Made by a program: the position numbers and the translations under genes. Below, piece after piece: positions 16,940 through 24,860 of a stretch of 64,000 nucleotides of DNA. The stretch covers positions 372,001 to 436,000 of the forward strand of contig NZ_BQHY01000002.1 of the NCBI RefSeq assembly GCF_021602155.1. The letters are read 5' to 3'. Numbering within the stretch: position 1 is the stretch's first letter; each line of letters begins with the position of its first letter. The notes beneath the pieces are model-generated. The model saw nothing but the letters and a program-made list of their open reading frames with translations, made no database searches and had not been told where the DNA came from. Source of the stretch: Pseudomonas parakoreensis. Its GTDB lineage: Bacteria > Pseudomonadota > Gammaproteobacteria > Pseudomonadales > Pseudomonadaceae.

Positions 16940-17917
16940 TTATTCAAACCACTCCCCACGTTCGCTAAACGTCCGCCGAATCAACTCCACGAGCACCTGT
17001 ACCTCTTCAACACCCTGCGAGTCACTGTTCACCGCCAACCACGCCTGCAACCGCATCGCCTCCTCAAACAACCCCGGCAAAGCCACCAACCCGCGATCAA
17101 ACCGGCTCATGTACATCGGCAACAAACCAATGCAAGCGCTGCACCGGATCATTTCCAGCATCAGCTCGTAAGACTGCATCTGCACCACCCCGGCCAAGCG
17201 CTGTTCGACGAGATTGTTCCACGGCCGGAAGCTATCGATCTGCCGGTCATGCTGCCATTGCACCAGCATGAAATCGGCAAGATCATCCGGGCTCCCTGGC
17301 CGTGCGGTCACGCGGGAATAGCGTTTGGCAATGTGCGGCTGGTATACCAGTTGCGCGAGGCGTTGTGGTTCGCTGGTGGCGAAGGTCGGGCCGGGGTATG
17401 GGGTTTCACCATGGGCGAGCCACAGCACGATGTCGGCGCTGACGGCGCGCAGAGCCAGTTCGCTGTCGAGGGCGATGATCTCGAGGCGCACGCTGGCGTT
17501 GCGGCGCAGCAGTGCGATGAGGTCGCGGCCGAGGATGTCATGCAGGATAGATTCGGCGACCGCCAGCCTGATCAGGGGTTGCTCGATCACCGGCAATTTG
17601 CGTTCGTGGGCCAGCGCGATCAGTTGCGCCTGCAATTGCTGGCCTTCGCGGGTCAGGCTCAAAGCGCTGCCCTGAAAGCTGAACAGCGCGCATTGCAGTT
17701 GTTGTTCGAGCTGCGCCAGTTGTTTGCGCAGCAGGGTCGAGCGCACGTTGAGGCTGCGGGCGGCCTGCATGAAGCAGCCGCAACGGGCGCTGACCAGAAA
17801 GTATTGCGCGACCTCGGCATCGATGCTCGCGGCTTGCGCGAGCCACGACTCGTGCTCGCCCTGTGCCCAGCGATAGTCGGGGCTACCCTGTCGTCCTGCG
17901 GGTTCGGTGAATGACAT
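16940..17917 (-). CDS. LysR-family transcriptional regulator
   Basis: A 325-aa regulator with an N-terminal winged helix-turn-helix (AQYFLVSARCGCFMQAARSL then RKQLAQLEQQL). A periplasmic-binding-protein-like effector domain starts near residue 110 (PLIRLAVAESILHDIL). ATG 17917 (MSFTEPAGRQ) was chosen; an upstream in-frame extension runs into the REP at 17989. It sits downstream of, and on the same strand as, the PpiC-to-TpsB operon. A LysR gene occupies the same place in the related P. aeruginosa cluster (PA0701, from memory), so control of that operon is plausible. The effector is unknown. Confidence 0.85.
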   Translation of the reverse strand: MSFTEPAGRQGSPDYRWAQGEHESWLAQAASIDAEVAQYFLVSARCGCFMQAARSLNVRSTLLRKQLAQLEQQLQCALFSFQGSALSLTREGQQLQAQLIALAHERKLPVIEQPLIRLAVAESILHDILGRDLIALLRRNASVRLEIIALDSELALRAVSADIVLWLAHGETPYPGPTFATSEPQRLAQLVYQPHIAKRYSRVTARPGSPDDLADFMLVQWQHDRQIDSFRPWNNLVEQRLAGVVQMQSYELMLEMIRCSACIGLLPMYMSRFDRGLVALPGLFEEAMRLQAWLAVNSDSQGVEEVQVLVELIRRTFSERGEWFE

Positions 17918-17988
17918 CGATGACTCCCTGTCGATCTTTGTTGTTGATGCTTCCGGCGCGGTATGGAACGTCTGAACCTGTGAAGATC

Positions 17989-18080
17989 CTGTGGGAGCTG
18001 GCTTGCCAGCGATGGGGGACTCACATCCAGCCCCTGTGTTGCCTGACACTCCGCCATCGCTGGCAAGCCAGCTCCCACAG
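17989..18080. repeat. REP/BIME inverted repeat (GTGGGAGCTGGCTTGCC family)
   Basis: Arms CTGTGGGAGCTGGCTTGCCAGCGATGG and its complement around a variable centre. It separates the LysR gene from the upstream operon end. Confidence 0.85.
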
Positions 18081-18082
18081 GG

Positions 18083-19030
18083 TTATTGGTGGGTTTCGAG
18101 GACCTTGTTCAGCTCGGCCCCGTCGATACTCAGCGTTGCGGTATTGAGCATCCCGTCCAGATACGCCTGGGCAATCTGCTCCTGCCGTTGCGCCCGCAAG
18201 GCCTGGGTCAGTTGATCGCGCAATTCATCCAGAGTCGCGGTACGCGCCGGTTGCTGTTCGGTGAGTTTGATCACATGGAAACCGGCTGCGCTCTGCACCG
18301 GGTCGGACACCGCGCCGACCTTCAACTTCGCCACCACGCCCCGCACCTCCGGCACCAGTTGCTGCAACGGTTGCAGCCCGCTGTCGCCGCCGCGTTCGGC
18401 GGTCAGCCGATCCTGCGAGTACTGAGTCGCCAGCGCGGCAAAATCCCCCGGCGTGCCCTGAGCTTTCTTGCTCAGCTCGGCCGCCTGTTTGCGCACAGCG
18501 TCCAGGCTCTGGGCATCCGGCACCGCGAGGAAAATCTGGCTGACCCGATACAACGGCGGGGTCATCCAGTTGGCTTTGCCGGCGTCGTACGCCTGTTGCA
18601 ACTCGGCCGTACTCGGATAGTCCGCCGGCACGGTGCTGACCGAGCGCAGGTAATCGCGAAAGACGATCTGTTCGCTGGCCGCGCGGGTTTGCCGCACCAC
18701 GTCCGGACGCTGCGCCCAGCCCTGAGCGTCGGCCTGCTCGAGCACGGCTTTCTCCGCCAGACGGGTACGAATCCAGCGCTCCAGTGCTTCACGGTTGCCG
18801 CGCAGTTGCTCGGCACTTGCCGGTGGCAATGTCGCCAGCAACGCCTGCAACTCCTGCGGCGTCACCTGCTGATTGCCCAGTCGCGCCACGGCCGGCCCCG
18901 CAGCAACCGCCGCCAACGGCGACGATTGCTGGGCGGCAACCGGGTCAGTACCCGGTCGCAGCACCAGCGCCACGGCTACCACCAACAGCGCCACTGCCCC
19001 GGCGCCGATCACCATGGCAGGCTTTTTCAC
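18083..19030 (-). CDS. Periplasmic parvulin-type peptidyl-prolyl isomerase
   Basis: A 315-aa membrane-anchored or exported PpiC/SurA-type chaperone. Residues 6-24 form a hydrophobic signal or anchor (MVIGAGAVALLVVAVALVL). A SurA-like helical region follows. The parvulin domain, about residues 155-265, contains VSQIFLAV, GDFAALATQYSQDRLTAERGGDSG and SAAGFHVIKL. It would isomerise prolines in periplasmic proteins, probably outer-membrane or secreted clients of the neighbouring TpsB and porin genes. The start overlaps the stop of the upstream YbjN gene by 4 bp. Confidence 0.9.
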   Translation of the reverse strand: MKKPAMVIGAGAVALLVVAVALVLRPGTDPVAAQQSSPLAAVAAGPAVARLGNQQVTPQELQALLATLPPASAEQLRGNREALERWIRTRLAEKAVLEQADAQGWAQRPDVVRQTRAASEQIVFRDYLRSVSTVPADYPSTAELQQAYDAGKANWMTPPLYRVSQIFLAVPDAQSLDAVRKQAAELSKKAQGTPGDFAALATQYSQDRLTAERGGDSGLQPLQQLVPEVRGVVAKLKVGAVSDPVQSAAGFHVIKLTEQQPARTATLDELRDQLTQALRAQRQEQIAQAYLDGMLNTATLSIDGAELNKVLETHQ

Positions 19031-19497
19031 AGCGCGACTTCCTCTTGCTCAGCGGTAGCGACTTTGGCTGTCGAGGCTTGCGCGGCCTGGGTGAAATCAC
19101 GCAGGTAGACGATGAATTCCTGCAGCAAACGGTCCCACAGCTCCAGGCTGCCACGCAGGTGATCGTTGCTCACACCCGCCGCGACCACCACGTCCATTTC
19201 CATCACCAGAAACTCGCCCTGCAACGACAACCGGGCAAAACGCCGGGTGGCGTTCCACTGCTCGGCCACACCTTGTGGCAACTCACCTTGCACCCGCAGC
19301 GCACAGCTGAAGGTGAAATCGACATAGCTGCCCTGCTCCACCGCCGGGTTGCCGAAACGCACGGCATAACCGATGCCCTGACTGGCGCTGAGCAACTGCA
19401 CGATGCCGTTCTGTTCCGTCTGGTTGACGCGATAACCGGCCGCTTGCAGGACTTCGGTCAGGGATTGCGGGGATACATGGCTGATCAATTGAGTCAT
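19027..19497 (-). CDS. YbjN-domain protein
   Basis: A 156-aa protein with the YbjN/type-III-chaperone-like fold: LTEVLQAAGYRVNQTEQNGI, then FARLSLQGEFLVMEMDVVVA, then LRGSLELWDRLLQEFIVYLRDF. No signal peptide, so cytoplasmic. YbjN proteins are regulators or chaperone-like factors without a defined reaction. Translationally coupled to the PpiC gene (ATGA overlap) and 21 nt after the coiled-coil gene. Its place in this operon suggests a role in export or assembly of the encoded envelope machine, but that is inference. Confidence 0.82.
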   Translation of the reverse strand: MTQLISHVSPQSLTEVLQAAGYRVNQTEQNGIVQLLSASQGIGYAVRFGNPAVEQGSYVDFTFSCALRVQGELPQGVAEQWNATRRFARLSLQGEFLVMEMDVVVAAGVSNDHLRGSLELWDRLLQEFIVYLRDFTQAAQASTAKVATAEQEEVAL

Positions 19498-19518
19498 GAC
19501 TTCTTCCTTGTTTGTTAA

Positions 19519-20148
19519 TCAATGCGCGAGCACAGCTTGCGGCGCGTCGAATTGAGTCTTGTAGAGCTCGTCACCGAACCCCTGGGCCAGTTCATCGAAC
19601 TTGACCCGGGCGCTGCCCGCAAAGGGCTGGCGGATCTTCATCACCTCGGCGACATCGATGTTTTCGTAAGCGCTGAGGATCTGTTTGGCGACGCCGTACA
19701 TCTGCTGATTCTTGACTGAACATTGCTGCACTTGTGTGTCACGTTCAGCCAATTGCGCTTGAAGCTTAGACCGTTCTGCCTCTTTGGCACGGGCCATGAC
19801 CAGCAACTCGTCGTAGGCCTTCTTGAACTTGCCGACCTGTTCGCTACTGGCGGCGACTTGCGCTTGGGCCTGGTTGTGCAGGTTCTGCTGCTGGCCGGCC
19901 AACTGCTCGGCCAGGCCTTTAGCCTTGGCCAGTTCAGCGGTCAATTGCTTGATCTGCGCCTGCGCGGCCTTGGCCTCATTCTGCGCCGCCAGTTGCGCGG
20001 CGCTGGCCTGGGCCTGCTGGCTCTGCAGGGTCTGCAACTGCTGGGTGGTGCTGCGCAACTGGGTGCGCAGACGCTCCTCCATGCCTTCGGCGTGCGCGCC
20101 GTGCGCGATGAAAAAACTCAGCCCCAACCATAAAACTCGTGCGTGCAT
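19519..20148 (-). CDS. Periplasmic coiled-coil protein
   Basis: A 209-aa exported protein. Residues 1-20 form a cleavable signal peptide (VLWLGLSFFIAHGAHA). From residue 25 to about 125 it is a continuous Gln/Ala-rich coiled coil (TTQQLQTLQSQQAQASAAQL). A small globular C-terminal part contains MYGVAKQILSAYENIDVAEV. I know no enzymatic domain. Such coiled-coil partners recur beside ExbB/ExbD/TonB-like sets, where they may bridge the envelope. It lies 18 nt downstream of the porin gene. Confidence 0.8.
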   Translation of the reverse strand: MHARVLWLGLSFFIAHGAHAEGMEERLRTQLRSTTQQLQTLQSQQAQASAAQLAAQNEAKAAQAQIKQLTAELAKAKGLAEQLAGQQQNLHNQAQAQVAASSEQVGKFKKAYDELLVMARAKEAERSKLQAQLAERDTQVQQCSVKNQQMYGVAKQILSAYENIDVAEVMKIRQPFAGSARVKFDELAQGFGDELYKTQFDAPQAVLAH

Positions 20149-20166
20149 GACCGTACTCCCGGCGCC

Positions 20167-21864
20167 TTAGAAGCGCGTATTGATCTCAAGCTGCAAGACG
20201 TCGATGTCGAACGGCGCACCGTACACGGCTTCGGTGCTCATCCAGCGACCGGTGGCGTAGACGTTCTTCGCCAGACCGTAGTTGCCGCCGAGGATATAGC
20301 CCTTGGCGTTGGTGCCGCCGAGGTGGAACGACGAGTCGTTGAAGCCATCAGGCAAGGCGTCCGGCTGGATGTACTTGTAGCCGGCGAACAGGTTCCAGTC
20401 GCCCTGCTTCTTCAGGTCCAGCGCGTTGCCGAGGGTGAACTGGACCATCCACGCATTGGCGCCGCTTTCGATCTCGCCGTTGCTGTTGAGGTTGTTGACA
20501 ATCTGCCCTTCCGAGCGTTTGCGCATGTCGCCTTCGTCGTAACCGAGGTTGTGGATGTAGTTGCCCTGGCTGCGCAATTTGAAGTCTTGTGGCAGATCGG
20601 CGTCCCATACCAGGTTCAGGTCGAGCAGGTTGAACTCCGAGGCGAGACCGACGAATTGTGGCTGCGGCGTGGTGGTCGGGTTGGCCGGGTTCGGCGTGAT
20701 GTCGCGCAGCAGGAACACGCTGTTGCCTTTCTGCATGAACGCCGCCCGAGTGCCGTCGGTGTCGCAGCCCGGGGCGCCGGCCCACGGTGCGCAAGGGCTG
20801 GAACGCTGCCCCTGAATGTCGTCGAAACGGTAGTAAGCCAACGCGCCCTTGAGGCGGTTGTTGCTGTTGATTGCCCACTTGGCGCCGAGCTGCGCACCGT
20901 ACAGCCACTTGTTGTCGCTTTCTTCCTTGTCGAAGCCATTGCTGGTGCTGGTGTCGTTGGTGTAATCCACCGGGAACGCGCCGACGGTGCCGAACACACC
21001 CCAGTCGCGGTTGAGCTTGTGATCGAAAATCGCCGCCACGCCGTCGAAGTTGAGGTCGTTGGAGTACAGCATGTCGGTGGACATGAACGGGTTGGCGAAA
21101 CGCCCGCCGGTCAGGGTCAGCTCATCGGTCGGCTTCCAGTTCAGGTAACCCTGATCGAGCCAGATGTCTTTCTTGGCGAAGCCGCCGCCGAGGTTCTGCG
21201 TGGTCGACACCGGGTTGTTGTCCGAGCCGGTGCCGATGCGGATGCCGGCAGTCCATTCCGGCGAGATCACCGCTTTCATCCCTAGCCGCGCGCGCAGCCG
21301 GAACAGGTTGGTGCGGTCTTCACGGGTATTGAGCAACGGCGGCAGGTTGGTGCTGCTGTTGGGGTTCACGTCGTACGGGCCGTTGTTGTTGAGTTTGGCG
21401 AAGTCGACGATTTCGTTGCTGTTGCTGCCCGAGTAGTAGCGCGATTCGTCACGCAGACGAATGTCGCCGTCGAAGCTGATGCGCGATGCCCAGTCCGGGA
21501 AGGTATTGGGCGCGGCCCAGTTTTCCTGCTTGGCGGTGGCCATGACTTCGGCCTTGACCTGATCGCGGATCTGATCGCGCACTGCGGCCGGCACATACTG
21601 CACGCGCACATCGCCCGGTGCCGCTACCGGTCCGACCGCTACGGCGGTGGAAGTGGCGGCCTGTTTGGCCTGCGCCGCTTCGTTCTGCGCCTGAGCGATC
21701 AGCGCGTCGGCCTTGTCCTGTTTCAGAATGCCCTGCTCGACCAGCAAGCGGATCAGATTGATCGTGGCGTTCTCCGAAGGCGCAGGCGCTGCCGCGGCCT
21801 GACCGACCAGGGTCGCGATGACCATGCCGACCGCCAGGGACAATCGATTCACGTTGGAAATCAT
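20167..21864 (-). CDS. Putative outer-membrane porin (Porin_5-like)
   Basis: A 565-aa outer-membrane beta-barrel protein of the putative-porin family. A signal peptide ends near residue 26 (ATLVGQAAAAPAP). A short helical region follows (NLIRLLVEQGILKQDKADAL) that is characteristic of the family. The rest is amphipathic beta-strands with FRLRARLGMKAVISPEW and a terminal strand ending in Phe (LQLEINTRF), as for BAM substrates. ATG 21864 was chosen because AAAAGGAG lies upstream; the in-frame ATG at 21885 has no ribosome site. The substrate is unknown. It is in the operon with TonB/ExbB/ExbD-like genes, hinting at energised uptake or export. Confidence 0.88.
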   Translation of the reverse strand: MISNVNRLSLAVGMVIATLVGQAAAAPAPSENATINLIRLLVEQGILKQDKADALIAQAQNEAAQAKQAATSTAVAVGPVAAPGDVRVQYVPAAVRDQIRDQVKAEVMATAKQENWAAPNTFPDWASRISFDGDIRLRDESRYYSGSNSNEIVDFAKLNNNGPYDVNPNSSTNLPPLLNTREDRTNLFRLRARLGMKAVISPEWTAGIRIGTGSDNNPVSTTQNLGGGFAKKDIWLDQGYLNWKPTDELTLTGGRFANPFMSTDMLYSNDLNFDGVAAIFDHKLNRDWGVFGTVGAFPVDYTNDTSTSNGFDKEESDNKWLYGAQLGAKWAINSNNRLKGALAYYRFDDIQGQRSSPCAPWAGAPGCDTDGTRAAFMQKGNSVFLLRDITPNPANPTTTPQPQFVGLASEFNLLDLNLVWDADLPQDFKLRSQGNYIHNLGYDEGDMRKRSEGQIVNNLNSNGEIESGANAWMVQFTLGNALDLKKQGDWNLFAGYKYIQPDALPDGFNDSSFHLGGTNAKGYILGGNYGLAKNVYATGRWMSTEAVYGAPFDIDVLQLEINTRF

Positions 21865-21903
21865 CTGCACACAACTCCTTTTCATACAGCTTTATGAATT
21901 CGG

Positions 21904-22611
21904 TTAACCCGGACGCCGCCCTTGCAGGGACAGGCGCACAGGCAAGGTGATGGAGGCCGGTGGCCGTTCGCTCAGATGCGGCGCGTTACGCAATGCGGCC
22001 AGCACCTGAGTGTCGATCTCGGGCTTGCCGCTGGACTTGACCAGCTCGACCCGGGTGATTTCGCCGACGCTGCTCAGCCACACATCGGCCTGCAGCGAAA
22101 ACGCAAGGTTGCGCAGGTCCGGGTTCTCGCGCAGCAAACGCTGGAAGGTGAACGCCAGGAACTGGCTGTAGGTGCCGGTACCCAAGCGTCCGCCACCCGC
22201 TCCGGCCATACCGCCGCCCTTGCCGGCGCCGATGTTGAAAGCGTCATTGCCGCTCTGGGCGTCGCCGTCGATTTGCATCGGGTTGGCCAGATCGTCCGCC
22301 GGTGATGGCGGCGCCTCCTCCTCGGGCTTGACCTCTTGCGGCTCGGGCGTTGGCTCGGGCTCGACGACTTTTTCTTCCACCGGGGTTTCCGGTTCCGGCG
22401 GTTTTTCCGGAGGTGGCGGTGGTGGTGGCGGCAACGGAATGATCGTCGGCACCTTCGGCGCTTCACGGCGGATGCCGCTCATGTCATTGGCCCACTGCCA
22501 CAGGAACCACGCGGCGAACGCGCCCAGCAGCAGCCCGGCGCCCCACTTCAGGTAACGCAACGGCGAGCGCTTCACCGGCAGCGGCTCAATCGGAAGTTGT
22601 GCGGTCATCAC
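21904..22611 (-). CDS. TonB-like energy transducer
   Basis: A 235-aa single-pass inner-membrane protein. Its order is a cytoplasmic N-tail, a transmembrane helix at residues 24-42 (GAGLLLGAFAAWFLWQW), a Pro/Glu spacer at about 55-110 (LPPPPPPPPEKPPEPE), a Gly-rich linker, and a TonB C-terminal-like domain (ADVWLSSVGEITRVELVKSS, then IDTQVLAALRNAP). It would carry proton-motive energy from ExbB/ExbD to an outer-membrane partner. Its start directly follows the ExbD stop with no gap. The obvious outer-membrane candidates are the porin and TpsB in the same operon, although classical TonB boxes were not found. Confidence 0.88.
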   Translation of the reverse strand: MMTAQLPIEPLPVKRSPLRYLKWGAGLLLGAFAAWFLWQWANDMSGIRREAPKVPTIIPLPPPPPPPPEKPPEPETPVEEKVVEPEPTPEPQEVKPEEEAPPSPADDLANPMQIDGDAQSGNDAFNIGAGKGGGMAGAGGGRLGTGTYSQFLAFTFQRLLRENPDLRNLAFSLQADVWLSSVGEITRVELVKSSGKPEIDTQVLAALRNAPHLSERPPASITLPVRLSLQGRRPG

Positions 22612-23037
22612 TCAACCCTGCGTCGGTTTGCCGGTCACCAGACCGACCTGAGACAGTTCGAGCCGGCGCAGCAGATCCAGCACTTCAATGACCTTCTGGT
22701 ACTGCACCGTGGCGTCGCCGCGCACGATCACCGGGAAGTCCGGGTTCTGCGCTTTCTCGATGCGCAGGCGCTCTTCCAACTCCGGCAGGGTCACCGGGTA
22801 GGCATCGAGGAACACCTGACCGCCATCATTGACCGAAATCGCCTTGGTCTTGGCCTCCGACAGCGACACCGCGGCGCTGGCCTTGGGCAGGTTGATCTGG
22901 ATCCCGGAGACCTGCGCCGTGGCAGTGAGGATGAACATCACCAGCACCACCATCAGCACGTCCACCAGTGGCGTGATGTTGATGCTGTCCACCGCTGCAT
23001 CTTCGTCATCGTCGTGGGAGGCATTTACGGACGCCAT
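22612..23037 (-). CDS. exbD: ExbD/TolR-family biopolymer transport protein
   Basis: A 141-aa protein with one transmembrane helix (about residues 27-43) bearing the proton-carrying aspartate in NITPLVDVLMVVLVMFILTA. A periplasmic domain follows (GGQVFLDAYPVTLPELEERL, then VIVRGDATVQYQKVIEVLDLL). It pairs with the ExbB-like protein to form the motor that energises the TonB-like protein. It is located between them with gaps of 0 and 11 nt. In P. aeruginosa the comparable gene is called exbD2 (from memory). Confidence 0.92.
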   Translation of the reverse strand: MASVNASHDDDEDAAVDSINITPLVDVLMVVLVMFILTATAQVSGIQINLPKASAAVSLSEAKTKAISVNDGGQVFLDAYPVTLPELEERLRIEKAQNPDFPVIVRGDATVQYQKVIEVLDLLRRLELSQVGLVTGKPTQG

Positions 23038-23048
23038 GGCAATGCTCC

Positions 23049-24848
23049 TCAGGCCGGTACGGAGTGGTTGGCGTGATGGCCGCGCTGATGCGCCGCTTCA
23101 CTGGACTGACCTTCACCGTGCATCTCCGCCAGACGGGTAATGAACTCGTCGACGAACACGCGCATGTCGGCGCTGACTTCCTTGTTACGGGTGATCAGGC
23201 GGTTGTAGCCAAACAGCGCCGGGATCGCGACAAACAGGCCCATGGCGGTGGCGAGCAACGCCGCCGCCATGCCCGGCGCGATGGCGTTGATGTTGACGTC
23301 GCCGGCCATGGCGGTGCCGAGGAACACCACCATGATCCCCAACACGGTGCCGAGCAGGCCGATGTACGGGCCGCCAGCGATGGCGTTGGACAGGGTCGAG
23401 AGTTTCGAACTGAGCGCCTGGTTCTCGCGGGTACGTACGCCGTCCATCGAGCAGCGAATCGCTTCAATGGTCGCTGCGGACACCGAAGAGGTGTCGGCGC
23501 CCTGCTCGCGCCGGGTGCGGATCTCCTTGACCGCCACCGCATACAGGCGCCACAGCGGCGAATGCTGCAGACGCTGGGCCAGGTGCGCGTCGTCGGCGAA
23601 CATCTCCAGACGGGTACCGACCTTGGCGAACTGCTCGCGGAAATCCTCGTTGGCCTTGCTCACGCGGCTGAGGGTGCGGTTCTTGCGCAGCATGATGATC
23701 CACGACTGAAACATCATCAGCACCAGCACGGCGATGATCACCCAGGCGTCGACCGGCACCGCGTTGAGCAGGAAACCGAGGCTGCCGAAGCCGAAACCGG
23801 ACTGTTCTTCGTCGACGCCGTAGGTCACCAGTTTCGACTCGGCACCTTGCGCGGTGGCATCGGCCAGCAGCAACGGCGCCGGGCGGGCAACTTTGGAAAG
23901 GCGCAGTTCGTCGATAGCCCCTACAAATGGCTGGTACGGGCCAGCGGCCAGGTCACCGCCAACCGCCATCACCGAATTGAACGCCGGCATCGCTTGAGCG
24001 AGAGTCGCACCCTCACGACCGTTGATGTACAGGCTGACTTTCGAACCTTCCGCGGTCAGCGCAACATGCTGCCATTGCCCTGGATTCAGCGGCTGAGTGG
24101 CCACGGCGCGCTGGCCGCCTATCTCCACAAACGGCACGCCTTGATTGACCCCGACCAGCAGACTGTTGGCGCCTTCGCGACGGGCCAGAATCAGTTGCTC
24201 GCCATTGGCCTGATCCAGCCGCAGCCAGGCACTGAAGGTGAACGCACTGCCAGCGCTGTGCTGCAACGACGGACTGGCCGGCAGCATCAACGGCTGGCCG
24301 CTAAACTGCAAGGCGCGCCCGACCACGCCGTCAATCGCCGCGCCGGTGGCACTTTGTGCGGTGTTGCCGTAGGCGGTGGTGTCTTTGGCCGGGGTGCCGG
24401 TGGCGCCGTCGAAGTGATACAGCGCGGTGTAATTCGGATCGAAGGTCAACTGGCCGTTGCCGGTCGCCGGAGCCTTCTGGTTGCCGTAATACATCCAGAT
24501 GTCCTGACGCTGGCCGCCCTCGACATTCGGCACATCGACCCAGATCAGCGCCATGCCCATCAACGCGTCGAAGCTTTCGATCTGGTGATTGAGCACGGTC
24601 TTGTCATCGGCGGCGACAAAGCGCAAATCCGCGCCGTCTTCCTTGACGCCGTCGAAGGTGAAATTGCCGGTGTGCAGGCGCACCAGCAGCGCGGTGCGGC
24701 CCAGGGCCTGGTTGATCCCGGCACCCTGCGGCGTGGTGTCGACGGCAATCTGTTTGCGGTAATGCCAGTCGTCCTGCCACCAGGCCTGCGCCGTGGCCGG
24801 GAGCACGAAGCCCAGGCAGATCAACAACGAAAGAATGAGGCGCTGCAT
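23049..24848 (-). CDS. ExbB/MotA-TolQ motor protein fused to DUF2341 and LamG-like ectodomain
   Basis: A 599-aa fusion. Signal peptide residues 1-20. A DUF2341 domain (ADLRFVAADDKTVLNHQIES, about 70-130) and a concanavalin/LamG-like jelly roll (ALYHFDGA, then AFTFSAWLRL, about 140-325) lie in the periplasm. A membrane helix near 365-385 follows, then the MotA/TolQ/ExbB proton-channel domain to about 580 (GLLGTVLGIMVVFLGTAM; AALLATAMGLFVAIPALFGYN). Normal ExbB is about 240 aa, so the 350-residue sensor-like periplasmic extension is the unusual part. It could bind a carbohydrate or protein ligand and couple it to the motor. 11 nt upstream of exbD and 12 nt after the TpsB gene. Confidence 0.9.
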   Translation of the reverse strand: MQRLILSLLICLGFVLPATAQAWWQDDWHYRKQIAVDTTPQGAGINQALGRTALLVRLHTGNFTFDGVKEDGADLRFVAADDKTVLNHQIESFDALMGMALIWVDVPNVEGGQRQDIWMYYGNQKAPATGNGQLTFDPNYTALYHFDGATGTPAKDTTAYGNTAQSATGAAIDGVVGRALQFSGQPLMLPASPSLQHSAGSAFTFSAWLRLDQANGEQLILARREGANSLLVGVNQGVPFVEIGGQRAVATQPLNPGQWQHVALTAEGSKVSLYINGREGATLAQAMPAFNSVMAVGGDLAAGPYQPFVGAIDELRLSKVARPAPLLLADATAQGAESKLVTYGVDEEQSGFGFGSLGFLLNAVPVDAWVIIAVLVLMMFQSWIIMLRKNRTLSRVSKANEDFREQFAKVGTRLEMFADDAHLAQRLQHSPLWRLYAVAVKEIRTRREQGADTSSVSAATIEAIRCSMDGVRTRENQALSSKLSTLSNAIAGGPYIGLLGTVLGIMVVFLGTAMAGDVNINAIAPGMAAALLATAMGLFVAIPALFGYNRLITRNKEVSADMRVFVDEFITRLAEMHGEGQSSEAAHQRGHHANHSVPA

Positions 24849-24860
24849 GAACGTGCTCCT

